Below are positions 34,898 to 45,093 of a DNA stretch of 64,000 bases, piece after piece. Both the position numbers and the translations under genes were made by a program. The notes under the pieces are model-generated. The model was not told the origin of the DNA. It ran no database searches and was given only the letters and a program-made list of their open reading frames with translations. Each line of letters starts with the position of its first letter. Positions within the stretch are counted from its first letter, which is position 1. Source of the stretch: Sphingopyxis bauzanensis (GTDB lineage Bacteria; Pseudomonadota; Alphaproteobacteria; Sphingomonadales; Sphingomonadaceae); contig NZ_NISK01000002.1 of NCBI RefSeq assembly GCF_002205675.1, forward strand, positions 1 through 64,000, in the 5' to 3' direction.

Positions 34898-35797
34898 TCA
34901 TCCCGTGATGTTTCGCATGATCGTACTGATATCGCCAGCGCTCCGCGGCTCGCTGTAGGTCGATGCGTCGGAAACCTTGTCCCAGTTGGCGAGGATCGTT
35001 TCAGCCGTCGCGTCTGGCGAGACCCAACCTTCGGTGACGCCGATCATCACCCGCGAATACCAGCCCGCGCCCGCCATATAGATTTCACCATTCGTCGGGC
35101 ATTGGGCGTGCGCGAGTGCGACCGCGATGGGCGCAACCTTGCCCGGTCCCTTGGGCGCATCGTCGTCGACGGGTGCCCCCGTCAGGCGGGTTCCGGCGAT
35201 CGGCGCCAGCGCATTGACCTTGATGCCGGCCTTCTCGCCTTCGATCCGCAAGGTGCGCATGAGACCGACCAGGCCCATTTTCGCGGCTCCGTAGCTCGCC
35301 TGGCCGAAATTGCCGAGCAATCCGGAAGCCGAGGTCGTCAACAGGATTCGACCGCCCCTCCCGCCTTCTTTCATCGCGTTGAAGGCCGGTTGCGCGACGA
35401 AAAAGCCGCCGCCCCACAAATGGACGTCAATCACCGAACGGGCTTCGTCGAAATCGAGCTTCGCGTAGCTGCGATCGCGCAGGATGCCCGCGTTCGAGAT
35501 CAGGGCATCGAGCCGGCCCCATTTGTCGAGCGCTGCCGCGACGATGGCCTTCCCGCCCGCAGGCGTCGCGACACTATCGAAGCTTGCCACCGCCTCGCCG
35601 CCCTGGGCCTCAATTTCCGCAACCACGCGCGCCGCGGCTGAAGCGTCGGACCCCTGCCCGTCGGTCGATCCGCCAAGATCGTTGACGACCAGCTTTGCCC
35701 CGCGCGCGGCGAGTTCGAGCGCGTAGGCACGCCCGAGGCCGCTGCCGGCGCCCGTCACAACGACGACTTCGTCGTCAAATCGCAGTCTATCAACCAT
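34898..35797 (-). CDS. MFE-2-type short-chain dehydrogenase
   Basis: A 299-residue SDR with TGAGSGLGRAYALELAARGA (about 15-34), VVNDLGGSTDGQG, SNAG, and the catalytic SYGAAK. A 60-residue C-terminal tail (AGAGWYSRVMIGVTEGWVSP) matches bacterial MFE-2/17beta-HSD4 relatives. It should oxidise the (R)-3-hydroxyacyl-CoA formed by the dehydratase gene 15 bp upstream. It is in the 40919-33223 operon. Confidence 0.88.
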   Translation of the reverse strand: MVDRLRFDDEVVVVTGAGSGLGRAYALELAARGAKLVVNDLGGSTDGQGSDASAAARVVAEIEAQGGEAVASFDSVATPAGGKAIVAAALDKWGRLDALISNAGILRDRSYAKLDFDEARSVIDVHLWGGGFFVAQPAFNAMKEGGRGGRILLTTSASGLLGNFGQASYGAAKMGLVGLMRTLRIEGEKAGIKVNALAPIAGTRLTGAPVDDDAPKGPGKVAPIAVALAHAQCPTNGEIYMAGAGWYSRVMIGVTEGWVSPDATAETILANWDKVSDASTYSEPRSAGDISTIMRNITG

Positions 35798-35812
35798 TCC
35801 CTGCCCCCTATG

Positions 35813-37090
35813 TTAGCCAGCCGCCTTGCGCGCTGCGGCTTCCGCCATCATGTTTGCACCGCGCCGCACGAGCTCGATCGGCGCCTCGGGCAGGATCACT
35901 GCACCATATTCGCGCGAAGGGAGCAGTATCTTCGCCTTACCGCGCGTGGTGATGTCGCCGCGTTGGTTCGTGGCTTCCAGTACGATCTCAACCGTGGGAC
36001 GGCCGTTTTCGACCGACTTGCCTGTCACGCTACCGCCGATGATGTGGAAATCCCCGACGAAATTGAACTGGCGCAGCTCGACGCCATAGCTTTCGATCCA
36101 GCCATCGTCGCCCATCCAGTTGGTCAGGAGATGCGTCAGCCAGGCAAAACGCATGATCGCATAATCATATCCGCCAGGCAGGCCGAGGTCCTGCGCGCGG
36201 CTGTCGTCCCAGTGCACGCGCTGTTGTGGCTGGGGCACCCCCCAGGCATCGGGTGTGTAAAAGGGCGCGATCTTGCCGCGCGCTCGCCAGCCATAACGCA
36301 GAGGGCCAATGTCATATCCGTCGGCCATGCCCGTGGCTATATGGCGGCAGATCAGGTCGACCATCGACAACGGACCCTTCGCAACCGGGGTCAGCGCCTC
36401 GCCGACTTCGACGTCTTCGAAATAGCGGATGGTGGCGCCGCGCCGCTGTTCGGCGGCATAAACCTCGTCGATCCGCGCTATGTCGTCGGGCGTATAGGTG
36501 TGCCGCGCAACGTCGGCATATTTGCCCTTTTCCTTCGACCCCTTGCGCTCGGCATTGACGAGCGAATGTTCGCGCGTCGCCAGCGGCGCCCCCGCGGCGT
36601 CGACATAGAGCGAGCGGTAGCTGTCGATGACCGAGCGGCCTCCCGAAAAACTTGATTGCTTCACTTGAATGTCAGAGGTGACATATTCCTCATAGGCGGT
36701 GTCGCCTGGGAAGATCGGCTTGAAGAAGGTCCAGGTCGTCGAAGCCAGATATTTGCCGATCCCGCGGAAAAGGCCGCGGAACAGCGCCTTGTGCTCGGGC
36801 GAATAGGACGGGCACTCATTGATACCCATTGTCTGGATGAACAACGGATGCGCCACGGGACCACGCCAACGCGTATTCTTTGCATAGTCTGGGTCGTGCC
36901 ACAGCGGATTGTCATCACCGACGAGACCGAAGGCGAAATGCCGCATGCCGTCGGTCGTCGCGGTCTCGTTGAACGCCTTCACGAAGCGGCGCTGGGGAAT
37001 GCCAATCTGGGCAGTGGCCCTCTCGATGTCTTCGTCGCTGATCGTCGAATCGATATCGCGCGGAGTATCGGCCTGCGTCTGAGTTTCCAT
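35813..37090 (-). CDS. MaoC/FAS1-like acyl-CoA dehydratase
   Basis: A 425-residue protein with two hotdog regions. The N-terminal FAS1-like part has HFAFGLVGDDNPLWHDPDYA (about 51-70; hydratase Asp/His) and WTFFKPIFPGDT. The C-terminal part has YFEDVEVGEALTPVAKGPLS and WLTHLLTNWMGDDG. Proteins of this length act on bulky enoyl-CoA esters as hydratases and are found in steroid-type operons. ATG 37090 precedes METQTQADTP. It lies between the ligase and the MFE-2-type SDR, matching consecutive reaction steps. Confidence 0.85.
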   Translation of the reverse strand: METQTQADTPRDIDSTISDEDIERATAQIGIPQRRFVKAFNETATTDGMRHFAFGLVGDDNPLWHDPDYAKNTRWRGPVAHPLFIQTMGINECPSYSPEHKALFRGLFRGIGKYLASTTWTFFKPIFPGDTAYEEYVTSDIQVKQSSFSGGRSVIDSYRSLYVDAAGAPLATREHSLVNAERKGSKEKGKYADVARHTYTPDDIARIDEVYAAEQRRGATIRYFEDVEVGEALTPVAKGPLSMVDLICRHIATGMADGYDIGPLRYGWRARGKIAPFYTPDAWGVPQPQQRVHWDDSRAQDLGLPGGYDYAIMRFAWLTHLLTNWMGDDGWIESYGVELRQFNFVGDFHIIGGSVTGKSVENGRPTVEIVLEATNQRGDITTRGKAKILLPSREYGAVILPEAPIELVRRGANMMAEAAARKAAG

Positions 37091-37140
37091 TGATGTCCCT
37101 TATCCAAATGCCGGTGATGTAGCCGCCCGCTGTCGGCCGG

Positions 37141-38655
37141 TCAGAAGTGATACTTGTCTTGGAAGAGCGCGCGTAGCGCGGGCCGGTCGACCTTCATCGA
37201 AAGCGTCCGCGGCAAGGCGTCGACCAGCTCGATCGACGTTGGAACCATATAGGCCGGCATCTGCGAGCGAACGAAATCCTTGAGATCCTGCTCGCTCGTT
37301 TGCGCCCCCTCGACGATCTCGACCACCGCGATCGGGACCTGGCCGAGCCGGCTGTCCCTGACCGCAAGGATGCCCGCCTCGCGCACCGCGTCGTGCTGAC
37401 GCAGCGTCTCCGCGACCTTCTCCGGCAGAATCTTGAATCCGCCCCGGTTGATGGCTTCGTCCGCGCGGCCGTGAATCCAGAGGAAATCGTCGGTATCGAA
37501 GGATGCAAGATCGGTCGTCTTGATAAAGTCGGGGCCGATCCGCGGTGATTTGAGATTGAGGATTCCGATCTGACCGCGCTCCAGCTCTTCGCCCGTCTCG
37601 ACGTCGGTAATCTTGACCTGCATGTCGGGACGCAGGGTGCCCGCAGCGCCGCGCTTCGATTCGCCATAGAGTTTATGGTCAGCAAGTGACCACCCGGCGA
37701 TACCTCCCATGAATTCGGAGGCGCTATATTCGGTGAGAACCGGAATCCCGTAAGCCTCTTCGAATGCGCGTTGCGTCTCGGGATCGAGCGGTGCGGTCCC
37801 CGCGCGGATAACGAGCAGGCTCTTGATCTTTTCGGGCGCAACGCCCTGCTCGAGGACCATCGTGATCATGGAGGGCACCAGATTGGCCGCCTTGACCTGA
37901 CCGCGCTCGACCGCATCGGCCCAGCGCTGGACGTCGAACTTGTCGAACAGTTCGACCGGACGCGCCTGATTGAGCGCCAGAAGCGCGCCCCAAAGCCCCC
38001 CCGAATGCGAGAATGTCGTCAACAAGATTCCAGGTGATCGCTTGACCTTGAGCGGCTCGGCCTGCTTGTCTTTTTCCGATCGAGCTCCGAGTTCCAGCGC
38101 TTTTTGAAAGGTCGCCGCGGGCACCTGAATTCGCTTGGGCTCGCCCGTCGTCCCGCTGGTCAGACGCTCGACGATCGCATCGTCGAGCTTTCGGAATGGG
38201 CCACTCCCGACCGTATCACCGTCCGCGAGCAGGCGCGCCGCCGGGACAGCCTGGGCATCGATCGTGACGCCGACTCCGCCTGTATCTGCGAGGGCCTCAC
38301 GAACTTCAGGGTGAAAATCCTGGGCGACCCCGACGCTGGCCGCCATCCCGAGCGCACGAAGCTGCTCGGCAATCTTCTGCACCGGTTGGTGCGGATTGAC
38401 AGGCGATACCGTATATCCGCCCTTGATCAGTCCGATCAGGGCCCCAAGAAGGGCCGGATCGTTGCGGGCGATCCAGCCAATCGACGAGCCCTCTGGAACG
38501 CCTGCGGCTGCCAGGCACTCAAGGATGCCGTCCGCCACCAGCCCGAGTTGCCCCCAGCTCGTCTGTGTGCCTTGATAACGCACCGCGACGCTTTCGGGCT
38601 CTAGCGTCGGCAAGCTCCCGAAGTGGGCGGCAATCTGTTCGGCGATGGTCGTCAT
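37141..38655 (-). CDS. Acyl-CoA ligase (class I adenylate-forming)
   Basis: A 504-residue AMP-binding enzyme. The ATP loop reads ERLTSGTTGEPKRIQVPA (about 163-180), with TEYSASEFMGGIAGW (A5-like), DDFLWIHGRADEAINRGGFK (hinge) and LPRTLSMKVDRPALR at the lysine end. The tail is altered relative to the other two ligases, with Lys in SMKVDR. It likely makes a CoA ester of a pathway acid. It lies 18 bp downstream of the ACAD pair, in the 40919-33223 operon. Confidence 0.88.
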   Translation of the reverse strand: MTTIAEQIAAHFGSLPTLEPESVAVRYQGTQTSWGQLGLVADGILECLAAAGVPEGSSIGWIARNDPALLGALIGLIKGGYTVSPVNPHQPVQKIAEQLRALGMAASVGVAQDFHPEVREALADTGGVGVTIDAQAVPAARLLADGDTVGSGPFRKLDDAIVERLTSGTTGEPKRIQVPAATFQKALELGARSEKDKQAEPLKVKRSPGILLTTFSHSGGLWGALLALNQARPVELFDKFDVQRWADAVERGQVKAANLVPSMITMVLEQGVAPEKIKSLLVIRAGTAPLDPETQRAFEEAYGIPVLTEYSASEFMGGIAGWSLADHKLYGESKRGAAGTLRPDMQVKITDVETGEELERGQIGILNLKSPRIGPDFIKTTDLASFDTDDFLWIHGRADEAINRGGFKILPEKVAETLRQHDAVREAGILAVRDSRLGQVPIAVVEIVEGAQTSEQDLKDFVRSQMPAYMVPTSIELVDALPRTLSMKVDRPALRALFQDKYHF

Positions 38656-38673
38656 TCAAATGTCCCTTCCTGA

Positions 38674-39735
38674 TTATCCGGCCAGTCCGTCGACAGGCGA
38701 CGATCGCTCCGCATCAGACGACGGCGCGTTCGCGGCGAGCATGCGCCGCTTCTGGTAGGTGGCATCGCCGCCGAAGCGGTCGAGAAAATGCGCACGTTTG
38801 ACGAAAAGATGCGCGTGATGTTCACCGGTGAATCCATAGGCGCCATGGTTCTGGATATTGACGGCGGCGTTCCTGAAGGCCGCATCGCTTGCCAGGATTT
38901 TGGCTGCGATCGCCTGGAAATCGGCGTCCGGACCTTCGGCTTGATCGGTCAATGCGGCAAAGATCGTGCTGTTCCATGCCACTGATGCTCGCGTCAGCAT
39001 GTCGGCGCAGCGGTGTTTGACTGCCTGGAAGGCGCCAATCGGTTGCTGGAACTGCTCTCGGACCTTCGCATATCCGACCGAGTCATCGAGCGCCGCCTCC
39101 GCAAGCCCTGTCAGATAGGCCGACACGAGCAACTGCGCACGCCGCCACAAGCCGTTCGCGGCAGGTACCCGGAGCGGCGGCATGATGTCCTTTACCGCGA
39201 CGCGTGTCAGCGTCAGCGTGCTGTCAATCGAGTCCATATTCTGCGCGCCGTGCCAGCTGTCGCGGTGCGCGAGAGCGAGGCCACCCTCACTCCACAGCAA
39301 TGCCCATTCTGCACCCTCGGCATCGGCAAGATGATATTTGCCGGCAAAATGTGTCGCGGCAGGAGCGAAGGCGAGCGCGGGCGCTACGGGCGTCCCGCCG
39401 CGCATCATTGCTTCGGCGTGACTGCGGTCGCCAGCGAAATGCGCAACATGCACGCCGATCATCGTCGCGACGACTGCCGGTGACACGAGAAACCTCCCGC
39501 ATTCGCGCGCAACCAGCACCTCTTCGACCAACGAATAGCCGACGCCGCCGCTGGCTTCGGCAAGGCCGAGGCCGAACACGCCAAGCTCGCCGAATTGCGT
39601 GAAGACGGCGCGGTCAGCGTTCGGGACGGGGGTCGGGCGCGGCACGAAGCGATCGTAAGGCAGGGCGTCGGCCAGAAGGTTTTGGACCGAGTCGACAATT
39701 TGCCGTTGTTCGGAAGAGATTTCCATGTCGATCAT
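38674..39735 (-). CDS. Acyl-CoA dehydrogenase, short subunit of a pair
   Basis: A 353-residue ACAD of the short class with YAKVREQFQQPIGAFQAVKH, IQNHGAYGFTGEHHAHLFVK and a Ser/Pro-rich tail. As in the other short subunits, the C-terminal YEGT-type motif is missing. ATG 39735 overlaps the stop of the long-subunit gene (ATGA), so the two are translationally coupled, as expected for a 1:1 heteromer of the FadE type. Confidence 0.88.
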   Translation of the reverse strand: MIDMEISSEQRQIVDSVQNLLADALPYDRFVPRPTPVPNADRAVFTQFGELGVFGLGLAEASGGVGYSLVEEVLVARECGRFLVSPAVVATMIGVHVAHFAGDRSHAEAMMRGGTPVAPALAFAPAATHFAGKYHLADAEGAEWALLWSEGGLALAHRDSWHGAQNMDSIDSTLTLTRVAVKDIMPPLRVPAANGLWRRAQLLVSAYLTGLAEAALDDSVGYAKVREQFQQPIGAFQAVKHRCADMLTRASVAWNSTIFAALTDQAEGPDADFQAIAAKILASDAAFRNAAVNIQNHGAYGFTGEHHAHLFVKRAHFLDRFGGDATYQKRRMLAANAPSSDAERSSPVDGLAG

Positions 39736-40919
39736 GGCCGCGGCGCCCGCGGCAAGCCGAGCACGCGCTCTGCAATGATGTTTCTCTGCACGTCGGACGT
39801 GCCGCCTCCGATCGAAGCCGCGTAGGACCGCAGATAGGGCGTCGTAAGACCAGCGTCCGACGACAGCTCGAGCGCTTCCGGCCCGAGCAGGTCGACCCCG
39901 AGCCGACGCAGTCGCTGTGATGCCTCGGAGAAGAAGAGCTTCACCAGCGAGCCCTCAGGTCCGGGATTGGCGTTCGCCGCGCGCGAAACGGTAGCGTAGG
40001 TCATGGCCCGGACGCCGGCCATTTCGGCGCGGGACATGGCGAGACGCGACGCGAAATCGCCATCGTCGATCGCGGGCGAGAGACCGTCGAGACCGCAGCG
40101 ACCACGCGCCATCGCGATCAGCCTTTCTACAAGTTCGCTGTTCTGGATCTGGTCGGCGACAAATCCGGTGCCCCGCTCGAAACCGAGCGTTGCGTTCGCT
40201 ACGTTCCAGCCATCGTTAACTTCGCCGACGACATTGGCGAGCGGGATGCGAACATCGTTGTAGAAAACCTGGCAGAAGTGAAAATCATTCGGTCCGACCA
40301 TGGTCAGGATAGGCCGCAGCTCGATTCCGGGCGTGTCCATCGGGCAAATGACCCAGCTTATCCCGCTGTGTTTTCGGCTCCCGGCTTCGGTCCGGCACAA
40401 TAGTTCCTGGTAGTCGGCAATCGCGGCATAGCTGGTCCAGATTTTGGCGCCATTTACGACCAGCTCGTCGCCGTCGATTTCGGCGCGCGTGCCCAGCGCG
40501 GCGAGGTCCGATCCCGCTCCCGGCTCCGAAAATCCCTGGCACCAGACGGTATCGCCTCGGAGGATCCGCGGCAGGTGGAAGGCTTGTTGTTCAGGCGTCC
40601 CGCGCGCAATGAGGGTCGGCCCGGCGTGGCTGAGACCGACGAAGCAGGACCCGGCCCGCGGTGCGCCCGCCCGGGCATATTCCTCGTGCCAGATGAGCTG
40701 TTCGATCAGGCTCACGCCGCGGCCGCCATATTCGCTGGGCCAGGAGATACCAGCCCAGCCCGCCTCGAACTGTTTGCGCTGCCATTCTAGGTCGAACTCG
40801 CGAATATCGAGGGCACGGTCGCTGTGGATCGGCCGCTCGCCAGCGGGGACATTGGCGCGCAGCCAGCACCGTGCCTCGGCGCGAAACGCCATTTCCTCGC
40901 TGGTGAATTCAATCTGCAT
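39732..40919 (-). CDS. Acyl-CoA dehydrogenase, long subunit of a pair
   Basis: A 395-residue ACAD: QGFSEPGAGSDLAALGTRAE (FAD region), VNGAKIWTSYAAIADYQELL, and the C-terminal IGGGTSDVQRNIIAERVLG with Gly at the usual YEGT Glu position. It is very like the long subunit at 27581-28735 in layout. It is the first gene of the seven-gene operon 40919-33223, so this ACAD pair acts on the same substrate series as the ligase, dehydratase and SDR that follow. Confidence 0.9.
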   Translation of the reverse strand: MQIEFTSEEMAFRAEARCWLRANVPAGERPIHSDRALDIREFDLEWQRKQFEAGWAGISWPSEYGGRGVSLIEQLIWHEEYARAGAPRAGSCFVGLSHAGPTLIARGTPEQQAFHLPRILRGDTVWCQGFSEPGAGSDLAALGTRAEIDGDELVVNGAKIWTSYAAIADYQELLCRTEAGSRKHSGISWVICPMDTPGIELRPILTMVGPNDFHFCQVFYNDVRIPLANVVGEVNDGWNVANATLGFERGTGFVADQIQNSELVERLIAMARGRCGLDGLSPAIDDGDFASRLAMSRAEMAGVRAMTYATVSRAANANPGPEGSLVKLFFSEASQRLRRLGVDLLGPEALELSSDAGLTTPYLRSYAASIGGGTSDVQRNIIAERVLGLPRAPRP

Positions 40920-41164
40920 CTAGACCTCGGCCCTCATCATTCAGCCGACGATGGCCGAGTGCGGGCGCCGAGGACCAATGTCTTTCGTGCCGCCAAACCG
41001 GTCGTTTTCCCATCAAGCCGGACGAACGGCAGATTCCCGGCAAAAAAGACCCCCGCATCGCCTTTTATGTCATTCGGGGGCCGACGGTCTTCGAGTTCGA
41101 CTTGGACGCACGCGCAAAGCTTCGACAACGCTGCGGCCATATTGCGACACCGCTAGGAATTATC

Positions 41165-43480
41165 ATGCTTACACCCGACCAAGAAGAGATCAGCCATATC
41201 CTCGGCCGCCTCCTCAGCACGCGCGACGCGGCGCGTCACGCGGCCGAAGGAGGCCCTCCGATCGACGGAGCCCTTTGGTCCAACCTCGCGGAGCTGGGAT
41301 TTTTAGGGATCGTGCTTCCAGGAGCGCACGGCGGCGTCGAAATGAGCCTCGCCGAGGAAGTCATCGCAGCCGAAGCGCTGGGACGGATCGTCGCCCCGAT
41401 CCCGAGCACATCGGTCTTTGCCGCAGCTCATGTTCTTGCTTCCTCGATGACTCCGCAAGCCACGTCGCTCGGCCAAGCGCTTGCCGCCGGTGAAATTGTC
41501 GTCGGTGCCGGCCTCTCTGCGGCGGACGGCGCTGCCGTTGAGCTCACGGTCTCGCCGACCGAAGGCCGCGAGGAATGGACCATCAGCGGTACCATCGCCG
41601 ATATGGTCGACGGCGCCGCGATCGAGGTCGCTCTCATGCCCGTAAACGGGCGCTGGTGGAGCGTCGACCTCTCGCTTGGCGGGATAACCCGGACCGAGAT
41701 AGCGAGCCTTGACCCAACGCGCCGGCTAGCGCGCGTCGAATTCGACGGTGCCCGCGCCGAGGCTGTCTCGGATTTCCCGATCCGGCGGCTGACGGCAATC
41801 GTGCAGACGCTGATTGCCGCAGAAGCGCTCGGCGTTGCCCAAGCGGCCCTCGACATGACGCGCGACTATGCGCTCCAGCGTGAGCAATTCGGTCAGCCGA
41901 TCGGTCGCTTCCAGGCCGTGAAGCAGAAACTTGCCGACTGCCTGATCGCGGTCGAAGGTGCGCGCTCGGCGCTATGGGGCGCCGTCCGATCGATCAACGA
42001 CGGCGTTCCCGATTTCGACGCGGCACGACTCGCAAAGGCGCAGGCGACCCGCGCGGCTACCTGGGTCGCTGGCGAAGCCGTCCAGATGCACGGGGCGATC
42101 GGTTGTACGTGGGAACATGATCTGCATTTGTTGATGCGCCGCGCAAAACATTGCAACCTGACCTTCGGCAGTTTTACGCAGAATCTGCGGGTTCTGGGCG
42201 AGACTGCGCTCGAGGCAGCCAATTCGGGTGCACGATCGCGCGCTGACCAGTTCGCGGGCATGGATCTCGGCTTCATTCCCTCGAGCGAAGACGAAGCCTT
42301 TATCGAACCGTTTCGCGCGTGGCTCGACGAACATGTGAGCGCCGAGCGCGCCAAGACTCTCAAACGGGCGGGGATGGCTGAACGCCGGGCCTGGCAAGGG
42401 GAGCTGGCCGACGCCGGCTGGGCAGGCCTTCATTGGTCGAAATCCGCGGGCGGCCGCGAGGCCAGCTTTACCCAGCAAGTGCTCTACTATGCCGAATTGA
42501 CCCGGCGCGGCCTGCCTCCGCTCCCCGGAAACCGCGGGTTAATGCTCGTCGGCCCGACACTGATCGCGCACGGCTCCGAACGGCAGAAACTGCTGTTGGC
42601 GCCGACACGGCGGGCCGACATCTTGTGGGCAGGCGGTTTTTCGGAACGCGGTGCAGGGTCCGATCTCGCATCGCTGCGGACCCGCGGAGAGGTCGATGGC
42701 GACGAGTTGGTGATCAACGGTCACAAGATCTGGACGAGCCAGGCGCAGATTGCCGACTGGATGTATGCACTCATCCGTACCGGGCCACTGCATCCCAAGC
42801 ATGCGGGCATCAGCGTCGTACTGATCCCGATGGACAGCGACGGCATCGAGGTTCGCCCGATCCGCCGGAACAACGGTGATTATCATTTCAACGAAGTCTT
42901 TTTCGACAATGTGCGGGTGCCGCTCGACAATATCGTGGGATCGATGAACGACGGGTGGCGGATCAACCGCACGACGATGGTGGGCGAACATCTCACCAAC
43001 TTCCTGGGCTCGCAAGCGGCGCAGGCCGAGACGGTCGCCCGCGTGGCACGCACGATCGCCGAGCGCGAAGCGCAGCGCGGCATCGATCACGACCTGCGCG
43101 CACGTTTTGCGTCCGCCTGGGCGACAACCCAGATCGTCAAGCTGCACGGCCTGCGCAACGTCGCGCGCTTTACTGCGGGCGACAATCCAGGTGCAGAGGG
43201 GTCCATCTCGAAGCTGGTCGGGCAGGAGAATGAGAAGGAATTGTTCGAGTTGATGGTCGACGCTCAGGGAGCCGCAGGACTCGAAGAAACGCGCTGGACG
43301 CGTGCCTGGCTTTCGACACGCGCCTCGACGATCGGTGGCGGGACGAGCGAGATCCACCGCAACAAGCTGGCCGAGCGCGTGCTCGGTATGCCCCGCGATC
43401 CCTGGGCCGATGACGACGCCCCGGCCCCGCAGACCACCGATGCGCCGGTCGATCTTCGCCCGGCCGCTGCCGACAATTGA
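41165..43480 (+). CDS. Tandem fusion of two acyl-CoA dehydrogenases
   Basis: A 771-residue protein, twice the length of a normal ACAD. Residues about 1-365 match the short-subunit type (DYALQREQFGQPIGRFQAVK, VQMHGAIGCTWEHDLHLLMR). About 370-755 match the long type (GGFSERGAGSDLASLRTRGE, INGHKIWTSQAQIADWMYAL, TIGGGTSEIHRNKLAERVLG). This is a one-chain version of the alpha2beta2 pairs elsewhere on the island. ATG 41165 follows AGGAATTATC. It leads the operon with the DUF35 protein and a thiolase, so desaturation and thiolytic cleavage are co-expressed. Confidence 0.9.
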   Translation: MLTPDQEEISHILGRLLSTRDAARHAAEGGPPIDGALWSNLAELGFLGIVLPGAHGGVEMSLAEEVIAAEALGRIVAPIPSTSVFAAAHVLASSMTPQATSLGQALAAGEIVVGAGLSAADGAAVELTVSPTEGREEWTISGTIADMVDGAAIEVALMPVNGRWWSVDLSLGGITRTEIASLDPTRRLARVEFDGARAEAVSDFPIRRLTAIVQTLIAAEALGVAQAALDMTRDYALQREQFGQPIGRFQAVKQKLADCLIAVEGARSALWGAVRSINDGVPDFDAARLAKAQATRAATWVAGEAVQMHGAIGCTWEHDLHLLMRRAKHCNLTFGSFTQNLRVLGETALEAANSGARSRADQFAGMDLGFIPSSEDEAFIEPFRAWLDEHVSAERAKTLKRAGMAERRAWQGELADAGWAGLHWSKSAGGREASFTQQVLYYAELTRRGLPPLPGNRGLMLVGPTLIAHGSERQKLLLAPTRRADILWAGGFSERGAGSDLASLRTRGEVDGDELVINGHKIWTSQAQIADWMYALIRTGPLHPKHAGISVVLIPMDSDGIEVRPIRRNNGDYHFNEVFFDNVRVPLDNIVGSMNDGWRINRTTMVGEHLTNFLGSQAAQAETVARVARTIAEREAQRGIDHDLRARFASAWATTQIVKLHGLRNVARFTAGDNPGAEGSISKLVGQENEKELFELMVDAQGAAGLEETRWTRAWLSTRASTIGGGTSEIHRNKLAERVLGMPRDPWADDDAPAPQTTDAPVDLRPAAADN

Positions 43481-43497
43481 AAAAATGGAGCCATGCC

Positions 43498-43932
43498 ATG
43501 ACCGACACCCCTCTCCCCTCGCCGCTCCCCGCAGCTTCCTACATTCAACTCGATGGTCCCGAGCCGCGCCTGTCGTTCCTGAAATGCAGATCATGCGGCA
43601 CGATGTTTCTCGAACCCGAGCGGCTCGCTTGCGCGCGATGCGGGTCGCGCGACGGCTTTGACGCGCACGAGCCCCGATATGAAGGCACGCTTCACAGCTA
43701 CTCGATCGTCCATCGCAGCTTTCCAGGCACCGCCGTCCCGTTCATCTCGGCCGTCGTTGATATCGACGACGGCCCGTCGCTGAAGGGCAATCTGCGGGGC
43801 GTCCCTTTCGATGCGGACCAGATCGACGGCGCAATGCGCGTTCGGATCGTCTTTGACGACGCACTGGGCCGCCGGGATGCGGACGGCAACGCCTATATCA
43901 GCCATTTTTTCGAGCCGCTCGCGGCCGACTGA
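43498..43932 (+). CDS. Zn-ribbon/OB-fold (DUF35) protein
   Basis: A 144-residue protein. The zinc ribbon is CRSC...CARC (about 30-52), followed by an OB-fold (GTLHSYSIVHRSFPGTAVPF, DGPSLKGNLRG). DUF35 proteins partner with thiolase-fold enzymes and help bind acyl-CoA, as in steroid aldolases and archaeal thiolase/HMG-CoA synthase complexes. It lies 17 bp after the fused ACAD and 15 bp before a canonical thiolase (43948-45084), so that thiolase is the expected partner. Confidence 0.88.
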   Translation: MTDTPLPSPLPAASYIQLDGPEPRLSFLKCRSCGTMFLEPERLACARCGSRDGFDAHEPRYEGTLHSYSIVHRSFPGTAVPFISAVVDIDDGPSLKGNLRGVPFDADQIDGAMRVRIVFDDALGRRDADGNAYISHFFEPLAAD

Positions 43933-43947
43933 CGAAGGGTCAATATC

Positions 43948-45084
43948 ATGAACGATGTCTATATTACCGGGATCGAAATGATTGCTTTCGGTCGCTATCC
44001 CCACCGAACGCCGGCTTCGCTTGGCGCCGAGGCCGTCCTTGGCGCACTCGATGATGCCGGGATCACCGTTCATGACATTCAGACCGCTTATTGCGGCTGC
44101 GTGTTCCAAACGATGGTCGGCCAGAAGATTTTCCAGCAGATCGGTCAGACCGGTATTCCGATCGCCAATGTATCGAACGCGTGCGCAACCGGGGCTACGG
44201 CAGTGCGCGAGGCGTGGATGGCGGTGCGAACGGGCGATTATGATATCGCACTGGCGGTGGGGGTCGAGCAGATGACCGGAATGGGAATGCTCGGCGCGGC
44301 GCGGCAGTCGGCGATTCCGATTGAAGGCCTGATGGGATCGACCTCGATGCCCGCGACCTTTGCCGAGGCGGGACGCGAATATGCGGCCAAATATGGCACC
44401 AGCTTCGCGCAGTTCGCCAAGGTATCGGTGAAGAACCATCATCACGCGACGATGAATCCGAAGGCGGTGCTCCGCAAGGAAACGCCGCTCGAGATGGTGA
44501 TGGAGGCCGAAATGATCGCCTATCCCAACACCAAGCTGATGTGCTCGATCAACGTCGACGGGGCCGCGGCGGTGGTCCTGATGTCCGGCAAGAAGGTTCG
44601 CGAGCTCGGCTTGATGGACCGCGCGATCCGCATCCGCGCGTCGGCCCTCGCGTCGGATCCGTGGCAGCAACGCAATCCCCAGATGCCCGACATCAACACC
44701 GCGACCCAGCTTGCAGCAGCGCGCGCGTATGAGATGGCCGGGATCGACGCCAAGGACCTGGACCTCGTGGAGTTACACGACTGCTTCGCCACTGCCGAAT
44801 TGCTGCATTATGAGAATCTGCAGCTTTGCGGCGCCGGCGAGGCCAATGACATGATCGACAGCGGGGCTACTGCGCTCGGCGGGCGTATACCGGTCAACGT
44901 CTCTGGAGGTCTCTTGTCGAAGGGGCATCCGATCGGTGCCACGGGTGTCGCCAATCTCTATGAGTTGAGCCTGCATCTGCGCGGCGACGCCGGGGCGCGG
45001 CAAGTCGAAGGCGCCCGCATGGGTCTCGCCCATGTCGTCGGACTGGGGACCTGTTCGGCGGTTCATATTCTCGAAAAAGCGTAA
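43948..45084 (+). CDS. Thiolase (SCPx-type)
   Basis: A 378-residue thiolase with all catalytic residues: Cys79 in NACATGATAV, HDCF at 277-280, and SKGHPIGATG at 324-333. It should cleave 3-ketoacyl-CoA, probably together with the DUF35 protein encoded 15 bp upstream. It closes the plus-strand operon 41165-45084. Confidence 0.9.
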   Translation: MNDVYITGIEMIAFGRYPHRTPASLGAEAVLGALDDAGITVHDIQTAYCGCVFQTMVGQKIFQQIGQTGIPIANVSNACATGATAVREAWMAVRTGDYDIALAVGVEQMTGMGMLGAARQSAIPIEGLMGSTSMPATFAEAGREYAAKYGTSFAQFAKVSVKNHHHATMNPKAVLRKETPLEMVMEAEMIAYPNTKLMCSINVDGAAAVVLMSGKKVRELGLMDRAIRIRASALASDPWQQRNPQMPDINTATQLAAARAYEMAGIDAKDLDLVELHDCFATAELLHYENLQLCGAGEANDMIDSGATALGGRIPVNVSGGLLSKGHPIGATGVANLYELSLHLRGDAGARQVEGARMGLAHVVGLGTCSAVHILEKA

Positions 45085-45093
45085 GAAGCCCGG